From Verrucomicrobiales bacterium (GTDB taxonomy: Bacteria > Verrucomicrobiota > Verrucomicrobiia > Limisphaerales > UBA9464): DNA of 64,000 bases. The stretch's first letter is position 1. Every line of letters starts with the position of its first letter. The notes under the pieces are model-generated. The model was not told the origin of the DNA. It did no database searches and worked only from the letters and a program-made list of their open reading frames with translations. The DNA is taken from the NCBI GenBank assembly GCA_027488845.1, contig JAIYBC010000068.1, positions 1 to 64,000 of the forward strand, read 5' to 3'. This document shows, piece after piece, positions 27,474-35,618 of the stretch. Made by a program: the position numbers and the translations under genes.

Positions 27474-28246
27474 AAGTGACCCTCAAAGTCTGGCGGCAGC
27501 AGAACGCCAAGGCCGCCGGCGAATTCAAGACGTACACCTCGCCGGAGCTGAACCCGAACATGTCCTTCCTGGAGATGCTCGACGTGCTCAACGAGGACCT
27601 GGCCAACCGCAACGAGGAGCCGATCGCGTTCGACCACGACTGCCGCGAGGGCATCTGCGGAACCTGCTCGCTGGTGATCGACGGCAAGCCGCACGGACCC
27701 CACAAGGGCGTCGCCACCTGCCAGACGTACATGCGCAGCTTCAGCGACGGCGACGAGATCGTGGTGGAGCCCTGGCGCGCGGCCCCGTTCCCCATCGTCA
27801 AGGACCTCGTCTGCGACCGGAAGTCCTTCGACCGCATCCAGCAGGCCGGCGGCTTCATCAGCGTCCGCACCGGTGCCGCTCCCGACGCGAACAGCATCCC
27901 GGTGCCCAAGGAGGACGCCGACCTGGCCATGGACGCCGCGCAATGCATCGGCTGCGGTGCGTGCGTCGCCGCGTGCAAGAACGCCAGCGCGATGCTCTTC
28001 GTCTCCGCCAAGGTCTCCCACCTCGGCCTCATGCCCCAGGGCCAGCCGGAACGCCATCGCCGCGTGAAGGCGATGGTGGACCAGATGGACGCCGAGGGCT
28101 TCGGCTCGTGCACCGTCACCGGAAGCTGCGAGGCGGTCTGCCCGAAGGAGATCAGCCTCGACTTCATCGCCCGCATGAACCGCGACTACGCGGTTGCCCT
28201 GCTCAAGGGTGACCCGAAGAAGATGGCCGGCGGCGGCGCTGGCTGA
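27470..28246 (+). CDS. sdhB: succinate dehydrogenase iron-sulfur subunit
   Basis: A 258-residue subunit carrying electrons from FAD to quinone. The [2Fe-2S] ligands are in [15 protein letters not shown] with a further Cys in VATCQTYMR. The [4Fe-4S]/[3Fe-4S] ligands are in [13 protein letters not shown] and [11 protein letters not shown]. The sequence is the B-type form. Its start overlaps the stop of the ORF6N gene by 4 bases, so ribosomes probably reach it by coupling from that gene rather than from sdhA. No sdhD exists because the anchor is fused. Confidence 0.95.
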   Translation: MKVTLKVWRQQNAKAAGEFKTYTSPELNPNMSFLEMLDVLNEDLANRNEEPIAFDHDCREGICGTCSLVIDGKPHGPHKGVATCQTYMRSFSDGDEIVVEPWRAAPFPIVKDLVCDRKSFDRIQQAGGFISVRTGAAPDANSIPVPKEDADLAMDAAQCIGCGACVAACKNASAMLFVSAKVSHLGLMPQGQPERHRRVKAMVDQMDAEGFGSCTVTGSCEAVCPKEISLDFIARMNRDYAVALLKGDPKKMAGGGAG

Positions 28247-28311
28247 GTCCACGGGGGCCGCGGGTTCGAGGGACCCGCGTACCCGGCCACGTTTCCCGGA
28301 GGGCCAAGCGG

Positions 28312-28335
28312 GCGGCTCGGAAAGCCGCGTTTGCC
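28312..28335 (+). terminator. candidate terminator of the sdh operon
   Basis: The stem GCGGCT (28312-28317) / AGCCGC (28323-28328) has a 5-nt loop and is followed by GTTTGCC. An earlier hairpin, CGCGGGT/ACCCGCG (28259-28279), lies just after the sdhB stop but has no T-run. Either or both could end the operon. Confidence 0.35.
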
Positions 28336-28442
28336 AACCGGATGTGCTTCGTGCGTGAATCGGCGCGATCCTTTCCGCGCCGGCCTCGATACCCGTTCAC
28401 AGGGGGCGTCGGCCCGCTGGACGCGGATCCAACCGACAGAAA

Positions 28443-29492
28443 ATGACCTCCGAACGCACTGTATTCGGCACGCTTCCCGACGGCCGCGAGGCCGGGCTGC
28501 ACGTCTTCCGCAACGACCGCGGCACGGTCCTGAAGTTCACGGACTACGGACTGATCGTGACGGAACTCCACACCCGGGACCGGAACGGCGTCCCGGGGAA
28601 CGTGGTCCTCGGTTTCGACAACCTCGCACGCTACCTCCAGGGACATCCGTTCTTCGGTTGCGTGGTGGGTCGGTTCGCGAACCGCATCGCCGGCGGGCGT
28701 TTCAGCCTCGACGGCCGCGACCACGTCCTCGCGGTCAACAACGGACCCAACCACCTGCATGGCGGACTCCGCGGCTTCGACAAGCAGCTGTGGAACGCCG
28801 GCCAGGTCGGGGTCACGGAGGAGGGGATCTCGTGCGAACTGACGCGTGTCAGCCCCGACGGCGAGGAGGGTTACCCGGGCACCTTGACCGTGTCGGTGAC
28901 CTACACGCTGACCCACGACGACGTGTGGCGGATCGACTACCGGGCGACCACGGACGCCCCGACGATCCTGAACCTGACCAACCACAGCTTCTTCAACTTG
29001 GCGGGGAAGGGGGACGTCCTCCGACATGAGGTCTCCATCGAGGCGGATGAAGTCACCGAGGTGGACGCCGGGCTGATCCCAACGGGTCGCATGATTGCCG
29101 TGCGCGGCACGGCGCTGGACTTCACGCGGCCGGTGCCCGTTTCCCATGCCGGGATGGTCACCGGTTTGGATCCGGCGGGCTACGACCACAACTTCGTCCT
29201 GCGGCACGGCGGTGGTGCGCTGGGTTTGGCGGCGACGGTCCACGAGCCCGGTTCCGGGCGCACCATGGAGTGCCACACCGATCAGCCGGGCGTCCAGCTG
29301 TGGACCATGAACCGCGAACCGGCGGCGGACCTTGTCTGCACCGGTGGCTTCAGGGTGCCGCGCCACGGCGGGCTGTGCCTCGAGACGCAGCATTTCCCCG
29401 ACTCGATCCACCATCCCCATTTTCCCACCTGCATCCTCAGGCCCGGCGAGGTGTTCACCAGCCGGACCGAGTACCGCTTCGGAACACGCTGA
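28443..29492 (+). CDS. galM: aldose 1-epimerase (mutarotase)
   Basis: A 349-residue enzyme interconverting alpha and beta anomers of aldoses such as galactose or glucose. Catalytic residues are recognisable: His in NNGPNHLHGGLRGFDK (about residue 100), His in LTNHSFFNL (about 180) and the Glu base in LCLETQHFPDS (about 315). No signal peptide, so it acts in the cytoplasm. The aldo/keto reductase gene starts 3 bases after its stop, suggesting a small sugar-metabolism operon. Confidence 0.94.
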   Translation: MTSERTVFGTLPDGREAGLHVFRNDRGTVLKFTDYGLIVTELHTRDRNGVPGNVVLGFDNLARYLQGHPFFGCVVGRFANRIAGGRFSLDGRDHVLAVNNGPNHLHGGLRGFDKQLWNAGQVGVTEEGISCELTRVSPDGEEGYPGTLTVSVTYTLTHDDVWRIDYRATTDAPTILNLTNHSFFNLAGKGDVLRHEVSIEADEVTEVDAGLIPTGRMIAVRGTALDFTRPVPVSHAGMVTGLDPAGYDHNFVLRHGGGALGLAATVHEPGSGRTMECHTDQPGVQLWTMNREPAADLVCTGGFRVPRHGGLCLETQHFPDSIHHPHFPTCILRPGEVFTSRTEYRFGTR

Positions 29493-29495
29493 CCC

Positions 29496-30401
29496 ATGCA
29501 AACCGTCCCCGTCGGAAAGACCTCGCTTCGCAGCTCCCGTCTCGTCTACGGCGGTTGGCGCATCGCCGGCACACAGGACGCGACCGCGGTGACCGCGGAC
29601 GCGCGGAAGTCCGGAATCGCGGCGCTGCAGGCCGCCTATGAGGCCGGCTACACGGGCTTCGACCTCGCCGACGTCTATTGCGGCGGCGTCTGCGAGGAGA
29701 TCCTCGGCGAGGCCTTGCGCCGGACGCCGGGAATGCGCGAGGGCATCCTGCTGGCCACCAAGTGCGGCATCCGGGTACCGGGTGTGCCTGCGGGGGCGCC
29801 GTACCGGTACGACTTCTCCGCGGGTTACATCACCGGCTCCGTGGACGTCGCGTTGCGCAGGATGGGCGTGTCGCACATCGACCTGCTGATGTTGCACCGC
29901 CCGGATTTCCTCATGGATCCGTCGGAGGTGGCCGAGGCGTTCGGACGGCTTCGCGGCGAGGGGAAGGTCCGCGAGTTCGGCGTGTCCAATTTCCGTCCCG
30001 GCCAGGTGGACCTGCTGCAGCGGCACCTGGGCTTCCCCTTGGCGGTGCACCAGGTCGAGATCAGCCTGCGTCAGTTGGCCACGCTCTCGGACGGAACCCT
30101 GGACCAATGCCACGCGCTGGGGATCTCGCCGATGGCTTGGAGTCCTTTGGGCGGCTCCGGCCCCGGCTCCTTCAGCCCTGGGGTGCTCCGTGTGCTGGCC
30201 GGAATCGGGGAACGCCTGGGCGTGGGGCCCGAGGTGGTCGCCTTGGCGTGGCTGATGCGGCATCCCTCCGGAATCCTTCCCGTGGTCGGTTCCACGAAGC
30301 CGCAACGCATCCGTGCGATGGCCCGCGCGGCGGAGATCCAGCTGGAACGCGACGACTGGTATCGCCTGCTGGAGGCGGCCCTCGGCGCGCGTTTGCCCTG
30401 A
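29496..30401 (+). CDS. aldo/keto reductase
   Basis: A 301-residue NAD(P)H-dependent oxidoreductase of the AKR (beta/alpha)8-barrel fold. The catalytic tetrad is visible: Asp and Tyr in GFDLADVYCGGVCEE, Lys in LATKCGI and His in LLMLHRPD. The cofactor-binding end includes VVGSTKPQRIRAM. Family members reduce aldehydes, ketones or sugars; the substrate cannot be told here. It follows galM by 3 bases and converges with the HIT gene. The 176-base gap after it shows no gene. Confidence 0.9.
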   Translation: MQTVPVGKTSLRSSRLVYGGWRIAGTQDATAVTADARKSGIAALQAAYEAGYTGFDLADVYCGGVCEEILGEALRRTPGMREGILLATKCGIRVPGVPAGAPYRYDFSAGYITGSVDVALRRMGVSHIDLLMLHRPDFLMDPSEVAEAFGRLRGEGKVREFGVSNFRPGQVDLLQRHLGFPLAVHQVEISLRQLATLSDGTLDQCHALGISPMAWSPLGGSGPGSFSPGVLRVLAGIGERLGVGPEVVALAWLMRHPSGILPVVGSTKPQRIRAMARAAEIQLERDDWYRLLEAALGARLP

Positions 30402-30577
30402 AACGGAACGGAGCGGAAGGGATCGGCGCTCCAGGCAGCAAGGCCGCCGGGGAGGGGAGGAAGCCGACGGATTCCCGTTCCGGAGCCGTACCCATTTGGT
30501 CTCCGGGAGGGATCTGCCCGAGTCCGGTCTCCGCTCCCGATGGGCGCCTGCGGATCGAACCCAGCCGGCGGGCCGGC

Positions 30578-30916
30578 TCAACCTGGCGGCCAGTTGAGCG
30601 GGCGTCCGCCGAGGATGTGGCAATGGAGGTGCGGCACCGACTCGCCCCCGTCGCGTCCGTTGTTGATCACCAACCGGAAACCGGTCTCCGTGATCCCGGC
30701 CTTGCGGGCGACCACCGGTGCGGTGGCGAGCAGATGTCCCAGAAGCGCGGCATCCTCCGCCGTCGCCTCGGCGATCCGGGCGATGGGCTTCTTGGGGATG
30801 AGAAGAATGTGGACGGGGGCCTGGGGATGGATGTCGTGGAAGGCGAAGACCAGGTCGTCCTCGTGGACGATTTCCGCCGGGATCTCACGGGCGACGATGC
30901 GTTCGAACAAGGTCAT
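30578..30916 (-). CDS. HIT family nucleotide-binding protein
   Basis: A 112-residue protein of the histidine-triad superfamily (HinT-like). The triad is PHLHCHILGG near the C-terminus; the last active-site His attacks the nucleotide phosphate. The N-terminal MTLFERIVAREIPAEIVHED and the PVHILLIPKKPI core match the family closely. Substrates are typically adenosine phosphoramidates or similar; the cellular role is often unclear. A much longer open frame upstream of the ATG is a shadow of the CotH gene on the other strand. Confidence 0.92.
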   Translation of the reverse strand: MTLFERIVAREIPAEIVHEDDLVFAFHDIHPQAPVHILLIPKKPIARIAEATAEDAALLGHLLATAPVVARKAGITETGFRLVINNGRDGGESVPHLHCHILGGRPLNWPPG

Positions 30917-31108
30917 GTCGTCCGCAGAATCCTCCTGCGGCGGCGACTCCGCGAGTGGAGTTTTCGAGGGTGGAAGGATTCCGGTCCGGCGCCGTCGCCT
31001 TGCCCATGCTTGAACGCGTGACGCGGTCCGGTCATCTCTTCCCGGCGTCCGGTTGGACGCCGTCGGGCCTCCGGGTTCCCGGTGCCGCCGTTTCCCGTCC
31101 TGAGATCC

Positions 31109-32905
31109 ATGCCGATGCCTACGCTCCAGACGCTGGCCGCCCTGCTGCTGGCGGTGGCCGCAGTGCCGTGGGAGGGCGCGGCGGCGATGACCGAGTTCCT
31201 GGATCCGGGCCGGGTCCACGACGGCGTGCTGGTCCTGACCCAGGACCAGTGGCGGGTGCTTGAGCCGAAGTCCCGGGACCTCTTCGCCGTCGTCGGCCCT
31301 GGAGGCTCCCGGGCGGGTCGCGACGAAGGTGACTTCGCGACGGCGCACGCCGACTTCCAGATGGACGGCTTCGCCTTGGCGAACGTGGCGGTCCGGTACA
31401 AGGGCCACGGCACCTTCCGCCAGTCCCGTGCCACGCTGAAGCGGCCGTTCAAGCTGGATCTCAACCAGTTCGTCCGGTCCAACCGGCTCGGCGGGGTGAC
31501 GAAGGTCCGGCTCAACAACAACGTGGCCGACCCGTCGTTCATGAACGAGGTGGTGGCCTACGACCTCTACCGTGAGGCCGGGGTTCCGGCGCCACGCACC
31601 GCCCACGCGAGGCTCTCGGTCGTCGTGCCGGGGCTCTTCGAACGCCGGTTCCTCGGACTCTACACCCTCGTCGAGAATCCCGACGGCGACTGGAGCGAAG
31701 GATGGTTCGGGGCGAAGAAGGTGATGATCCTGAAGCCCACCTCGGAGGCGCTCTTCGTCGACCGGGGACCGGACTGGTCCCGGTATCGCGAGGCCTACGA
31801 CCCGAAGACGTCGGTCCTCGAGAGACAAGCCAGCCGTGTGGTCGGGCTATCCCGTCTGGTTTCCGAGGCGGACGACACGGTGTTTTCCCGGGAGCTGTCC
31901 TCGTATCTGGATGTCGACGAGTTCGCCCGGTTCATGGCGGTCACGGTCGGGACATCCTCGCTCGACTCGATCCTCGGCCGGGGAGGAAACCTCCTGGTCT
32001 GCCTGGATCCGGCGACGCTCCGTTTCGTTTTCGCCCCCTGGGATCTGGACCAGGCCTTCGGCGGTGTGGGGGGACTCGGGACCCAGGAGCAGCGGGAGCG
32101 GCTCAGCATCGAGCATCCGTGGATTGGGACGAACCGCTTCCTGGAGCGCGTCTTCCAGGTGGACGCCTTCCGTTCGGCCTATCGTGGGCATCTTGGCCGT
32201 TTCGCTTCGGTCGCCCTCGATCCGGACCGGATCCAGGGCCGGATCGCGGAGATCGCCGATCGTATCCGGCCGGCTGTCGCCGAGGAAGGGCCGGTGGCGC
32301 TGCGTCGCTTCGACGCGGTCCGGAAAGGCATCGCCGTGGCGCCGGTCGGGCCGAACGGGGAGCTTCCGGATGCGGACGTGGAGTCCCTGCCGACCCATCC
32401 GAAGCCGATCCTCAGCTTTGCGGCGGCGCGCCGGGTCTCGATCCTTGCCCAACTGGACGGCCGCGATGCGGGCCTGCGGATCGAGGGCGGCGTCACGCCC
32501 AACGCCGATGCGGTTCGCCGCAACGCCGTGTTTGCCGCACTGGCCGCCGCGCTCGACGCCGATCGGGACGGGACGGTGACGCGTGCGGAAGTCTCGCGCT
32601 CCGCGGAACGCTGGTTCGGGGAATGGGCCGGAAGTCCCGGTGGCGTGCTGCGGCTGGAGTCGCTCCTCACCGGGATCGGCGGGCTGGCCGGCCGGCCGGG
32701 CCCTGCACGGGACGAGGCGGTGGCTGCGGTCGCGTTGGAGGTGCTGAGCCGCTTCGACACCGACCGCAGCGGCGCCGTGTCGCGGGGGGAGTTCGCCGGT
32801 GGATGGACCGGTTGGTACCTGCTTTGGGATGCCACGAACAGCGGACGCCTCGGGGTCGGCGACGTGGAGCGTGGCCTCGCCGGGCTGGTTCGGGAGGATC
32901 CATGA
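31109..32905 (+). CDS. secreted CotH-kinase-like protein with EF-hands
   Basis: A 598-residue exported protein with a signal peptide in the first 25 residues. The ATG at 31109 is preferred over a GTG at 31082. The CotH-type domain spans about residues 40-400, with VAVRYKGHGTFRQS, KRPFKLDLNQF, RLNNNVADPSFMNE and FAPWDLDQAFGG. The last is like the metal-binding 'DxD' region of the atypical kinase. The C-terminus has two textbook EF-hand loops, DADRDGTVTRAE and DTDRSGAVSRGE, so calcium binding is likely. CotH phosphorylates spore-coat proteins in Bacillus; in this non-sporulating lineage the target is unknown. Confidence 0.85.
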   Translation: MPMPTLQTLAALLLAVAAVPWEGAAAMTEFLDPGRVHDGVLVLTQDQWRVLEPKSRDLFAVVGPGGSRAGRDEGDFATAHADFQMDGFALANVAVRYKGHGTFRQSRATLKRPFKLDLNQFVRSNRLGGVTKVRLNNNVADPSFMNEVVAYDLYREAGVPAPRTAHARLSVVVPGLFERRFLGLYTLVENPDGDWSEGWFGAKKVMILKPTSEALFVDRGPDWSRYREAYDPKTSVLERQASRVVGLSRLVSEADDTVFSRELSSYLDVDEFARFMAVTVGTSSLDSILGRGGNLLVCLDPATLRFVFAPWDLDQAFGGVGGLGTQEQRERLSIEHPWIGTNRFLERVFQVDAFRSAYRGHLGRFASVALDPDRIQGRIAEIADRIRPAVAEEGPVALRRFDAVRKGIAVAPVGPNGELPDADVESLPTHPKPILSFAAARRVSILAQLDGRDAGLRIEGGVTPNADAVRRNAVFAALAAALDADRDGTVTRAEVSRSAERWFGEWAGSPGGVLRLESLLTGIGGLAGRPGPARDEAVAAVALEVLSRFDTDRSGAVSRGEFAGGWTGWYLLWDATNSGRLGVGDVERGLAGLVREDP

Positions 32906-32929
32906 ACTTGGATTGCCGGACCGGCGCAA

Positions 32930-32958
32930 TTGACAGCCGCACCGCCCGTCCCCAGCGT
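32930..32958 (+). promoter_or_regulatory. candidate promoter of the leader-EamA transcript
   Basis: A consensus -35 TTGACA (32930-32935), a 17-base spacer and CAGCGT (32953-32958), one base off the local TAGCGT -10 form. Transcription would start near 32965, ahead of the small Trp-containing leader frame. Confidence 0.45.
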
Positions 32959-33020
32959 CTCGCCCGGTGATTTCCGCCGCCGTCCATGGTTTCCGTCCGG
33001 CCAGCGCCCCGCGCAAGGCC

Positions 33021-33089
33021 ATGATGGTCCATGTCGCCAACTGGTGGGCCAAAGCCAACGTGATGGCGGAACTCGCATCGGGACACTGA
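33021..33089 (+). CDS. candidate leader peptide with tandem Trp codons
   Basis: A 22-codon frame starting ATGATG at 33021 and ending TGA at 33087-33089, too short for usual gene calls. The peptide contains VANWWAKANV, with adjacent UGG codons at 33042-33047. An in-frame GTG at 32967, just after the promoter, would lengthen it to 40 residues. A strong hairpin follows 31 bases after the stop. CGGGAC (33079-33084), in the last codons, is complementary to GTCCCG (33132-33137) in the hairpin loop and 3' arm, so an antiterminator is possible. The layout matches a Trp-codon transcription attenuator; whether the peptide is made is unproven. Confidence 0.35.
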   Translation: MMVHVANWWAKANVMAELASGH

Positions 33090-33120
33090 ACAGGAAAGAC
33101 ACCGAACAGCCCGTTGCGAG

Positions 33121-33153
33121 ACACCCGCCGAGTCCCGGCGGGTGTTTCGTTTC
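33121..33153 (+). terminator. intrinsic-terminator-like hairpin before the EamA gene
   Basis: A perfect 10-bp stem ACACCCGCCG (33121-33130) / CGGCGGGTGT (33136-33145) with the loop AGTCC is followed by the T-rich TTCGTTTC. It sits 36 bases before the EamA start. It can therefore only make sense as a terminator for the upstream CotH transcript or as an attenuator of the EamA gene. Confidence 0.6.
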
Positions 33154-33188
33154 ACCTGCCGGCCGGCGGCCTCAACGGCCAAAAGCCC

Positions 33189-34130
33189 ATGAACAACCTC
33201 CGGTCGGATCACCGACTCGCCCTCGCCGCCGCCTTCGCCACGGTCTATGTGGTCTGGGGCTCCACCTACCTGGCGATCCGCGTCGCGGTGGAGACCATGC
33301 CGCCGTTCCTCATGGCCTCGGGCCGCTTCCTGATCGCCGGTGGGTTGCTGCTCGCCTGGGCCGTGCTCCGCGGGACGCCGTCCCCGTCCCGGGCCGAATG
33401 GAGGGACGCCGCGATCGCCGGAACGCTCATGCTCGCGGGCGGAAACGGTCTCGTGTCCTGGGCCGAGACCTCCGTCAGCTCGGGCCTCGCCGCGGTGATC
33501 GTCGCGACGGTGCCCGCCTGGTTCGCCCTCTTCGACTGGATCCGCCCCCATGGCGTGCGGCCGTCCGCGGTCACCCTCGTTGGGATCGCCGTGGGCTTCT
33601 GCGGTGTGGCGATGCTCCTCGCTGGAGGCGCCGGTGCCGGGACCAACCTCCACTTCACCGTCACCGGCCTCGTGGCAATGGTGCTTTCCACCGCCTGCTG
33701 GGCGGCGGGTTCGATCTGGTCCCGGAACGGCAGCCGGCCGTCCTCGCCGGTCCTCGGCGCCGCCCTGCAGATGCTCTGCGGCGGAGGCTCGCTCCTGCTC
33801 ATCGCCCTGTTCCGCGGTGAGACCGCGGGACTCCACCTGGCCGCGATTCCCGCCCGGTCCTGGGCCGCGTGGGGCTACCTCGTCGTGATGGGCAGCTTCG
33901 TCGCCTTCAACGCCTTCAACTACATGCTCCGGCACGCCAGTCCCGCGGCGGTCTCCACGTACGCCTTCGTCAACCCGGTCGTCGCCGTCTTCCTCGGCTG
34001 GGCACTGCTCGGCGAGTCGATCTCCGGGAGGATGGCGGTGTCGATGGGCGTGATCGTCCTCGGGGTCGTGCTGATCACCCTTGGCCCCTGGGTTCTCCGC
34101 CGATGGAGTTCTTCCGGAGAACGGGTTTGA
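33189..34130 (+). CDS. EamA/DMT family exporter
   Basis: A 313-residue inner-membrane protein with ten predicted helices in two EamA repeats. The opening TVYVVWGSTYLAIRVAVETM and the later VAFNAFNYMLRHASPAAVSTYAFVNP are close to the YedA-type subgroup. DMT/EamA proteins export metabolites including amino acids; YddG in the same superfamily exports aromatic amino acids. The substrate here is unknown, but the Trp-codon leader upstream suggests a tryptophan link. The start is the ATG at 33189; the frame extends upstream only through the terminator hairpin. Confidence 0.9.
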   Translation: MNNLRSDHRLALAAAFATVYVVWGSTYLAIRVAVETMPPFLMASGRFLIAGGLLLAWAVLRGTPSPSRAEWRDAAIAGTLMLAGGNGLVSWAETSVSSGLAAVIVATVPAWFALFDWIRPHGVRPSAVTLVGIAVGFCGVAMLLAGGAGAGTNLHFTVTGLVAMVLSTACWAAGSIWSRNGSRPSSPVLGAALQMLCGGGSLLLIALFRGETAGLHLAAIPARSWAAWGYLVVMGSFVAFNAFNYMLRHASPAAVSTYAFVNPVVAVFLGWALLGESISGRMAVSMGVIVLGVVLITLGPWVLRRWSSSGERV

Positions 34131-34156
34131 CCCGGGTTGCCGACGGTTCCTAGCGT
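34127..34156 (+). promoter_or_regulatory. candidate promoter of the DUF5069 gene
   Basis: TTGACC (34127-34132), 18-base spacer, TAGCGT (34151-34156), 24 bases before the start codon. The -35 box overlaps the EamA stop codon. It is the clearest example of the window's promoter pattern. Confidence 0.5.
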
Positions 34157-34180
34157 GGCCGAGTCTCCGACAATCATCCC

Positions 34181-34627
34181 ATGAGCAACACCATCGTTCC
34201 CCTGATCAGCTCCGGCGTCGCCGGCCCGCTCGGCGTCCTGCATCTTCCCCGTCTCTGGCTGAAGGCCTCCCTCGAAGCCCGTGGCCTGTTGGCCCCGGGT
34301 TATCCCGGCATCGGCGCCGGCTACGACTCCATGGTCCTGAGCGCGCTGGGGCTCGACGCCGACGCGGCCCGCTCCTTCATCACCGAGAAGCGTCCGACCT
34401 ATCCGCAGTTCGAGGCGTGGATCCGGGTCCAGCCCGGCGTGAACCTGACCAAGGCCAACATCCACAAGCTCAACGTCGCCATCTCCGGCTACATCCACAC
34501 CGATGCCGTCCGTCAGTCGGTCCTCGCCGCCAATGGCCTGCCCGACGACGGCTCGGTCCTGCCGGACGCGATCAACATCAACAACCTCGACGACTGGTTC
34601 GAGTTCCACCAGGCCGTCCTGAAGTGA
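34181..34627 (+). CDS. DUF5069 domain protein
   Basis: A 148-residue soluble protein. The sequence LPRLWLKASLEARGLLAPGY, then YDSMVLSALGLD and FITEKRPTYPQFEAWI, matches the DUF5069 family, which is largely confined to Verrucomicrobiota, Planctomycetota and relatives. The function is unknown; members are short, single-domain and cytoplasmic. It has its own promoter and stands apart from neighbours: the EamA gene ends 50 bases upstream and the prepilin gene converges. Confidence 0.85.
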   Translation: MSNTIVPLISSGVAGPLGVLHLPRLWLKASLEARGLLAPGYPGIGAGYDSMVLSALGLDADAARSFITEKRPTYPQFEAWIRVQPGVNLTKANIHKLNVAISGYIHTDAVRQSVLAANGLPDDGSVLPDAININNLDDWFEFHQAVLK

Positions 34628-34723
34628 CGCCCACTTCCGGGCAGTGATCCCGGATCCCCCCGGGGCGGACCGAAAGGTTCGCCCCGGTCTCGTTCTCGGC
34701 CTCGGCGTCCGCGCCCCCGGGAT

Positions 34724-35422
<699 letters not shown>

Positions 35423-35510
35423 ACGCCCGTAGGAGAATCCTTCCCGGCAGGGAGCACCATCTCCAACTCCGTTACGATCCGAGGGCGCCGTGTCGGCGCC
35501 AAACCCGGCC

Positions 35511-35538
35511 TTGCGACCGTGGGGGGAGACCCTAGCTT
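35511..35538 (+). promoter_or_regulatory. candidate promoter of the AsmA-like gene
   Basis: TTGCGA (35511-35516), 16-base spacer, TAGCTT (35533-35538). It gives an approximately 75-nt leader before the ATG at 35619. It lies in the 196-base divergent gap shared with the prepilin gene. Confidence 0.35.
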
Positions 35539-35618
35539 CCCCGCCGCTGGGCCGGTTCCAGCCAACCGTCACAGTTGCAGTGCAGGGCGGTGGCAGGGGA
35601 CGGCCCGACACCTCCAAC

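Noticed and set aside
28259-28279. GGTTCGAG inside a hairpin after sdhB, resembling a tRNA T-arm
   Set aside because: No acceptor, D or anticodon arms flank it; it is a plain hairpin.
28203-30623. 806-residue minus-strand frame opposite sdhB end, galM and the aldo/keto reductase
   Set aside because: Crosses three genes and intergenic DNA without any recognisable domain.
30917-31828. 300-residue N-terminal extension of the HIT protein
   Set aside because: HIT proteins are about 110 residues; the extension is antisense to the CotH gene.
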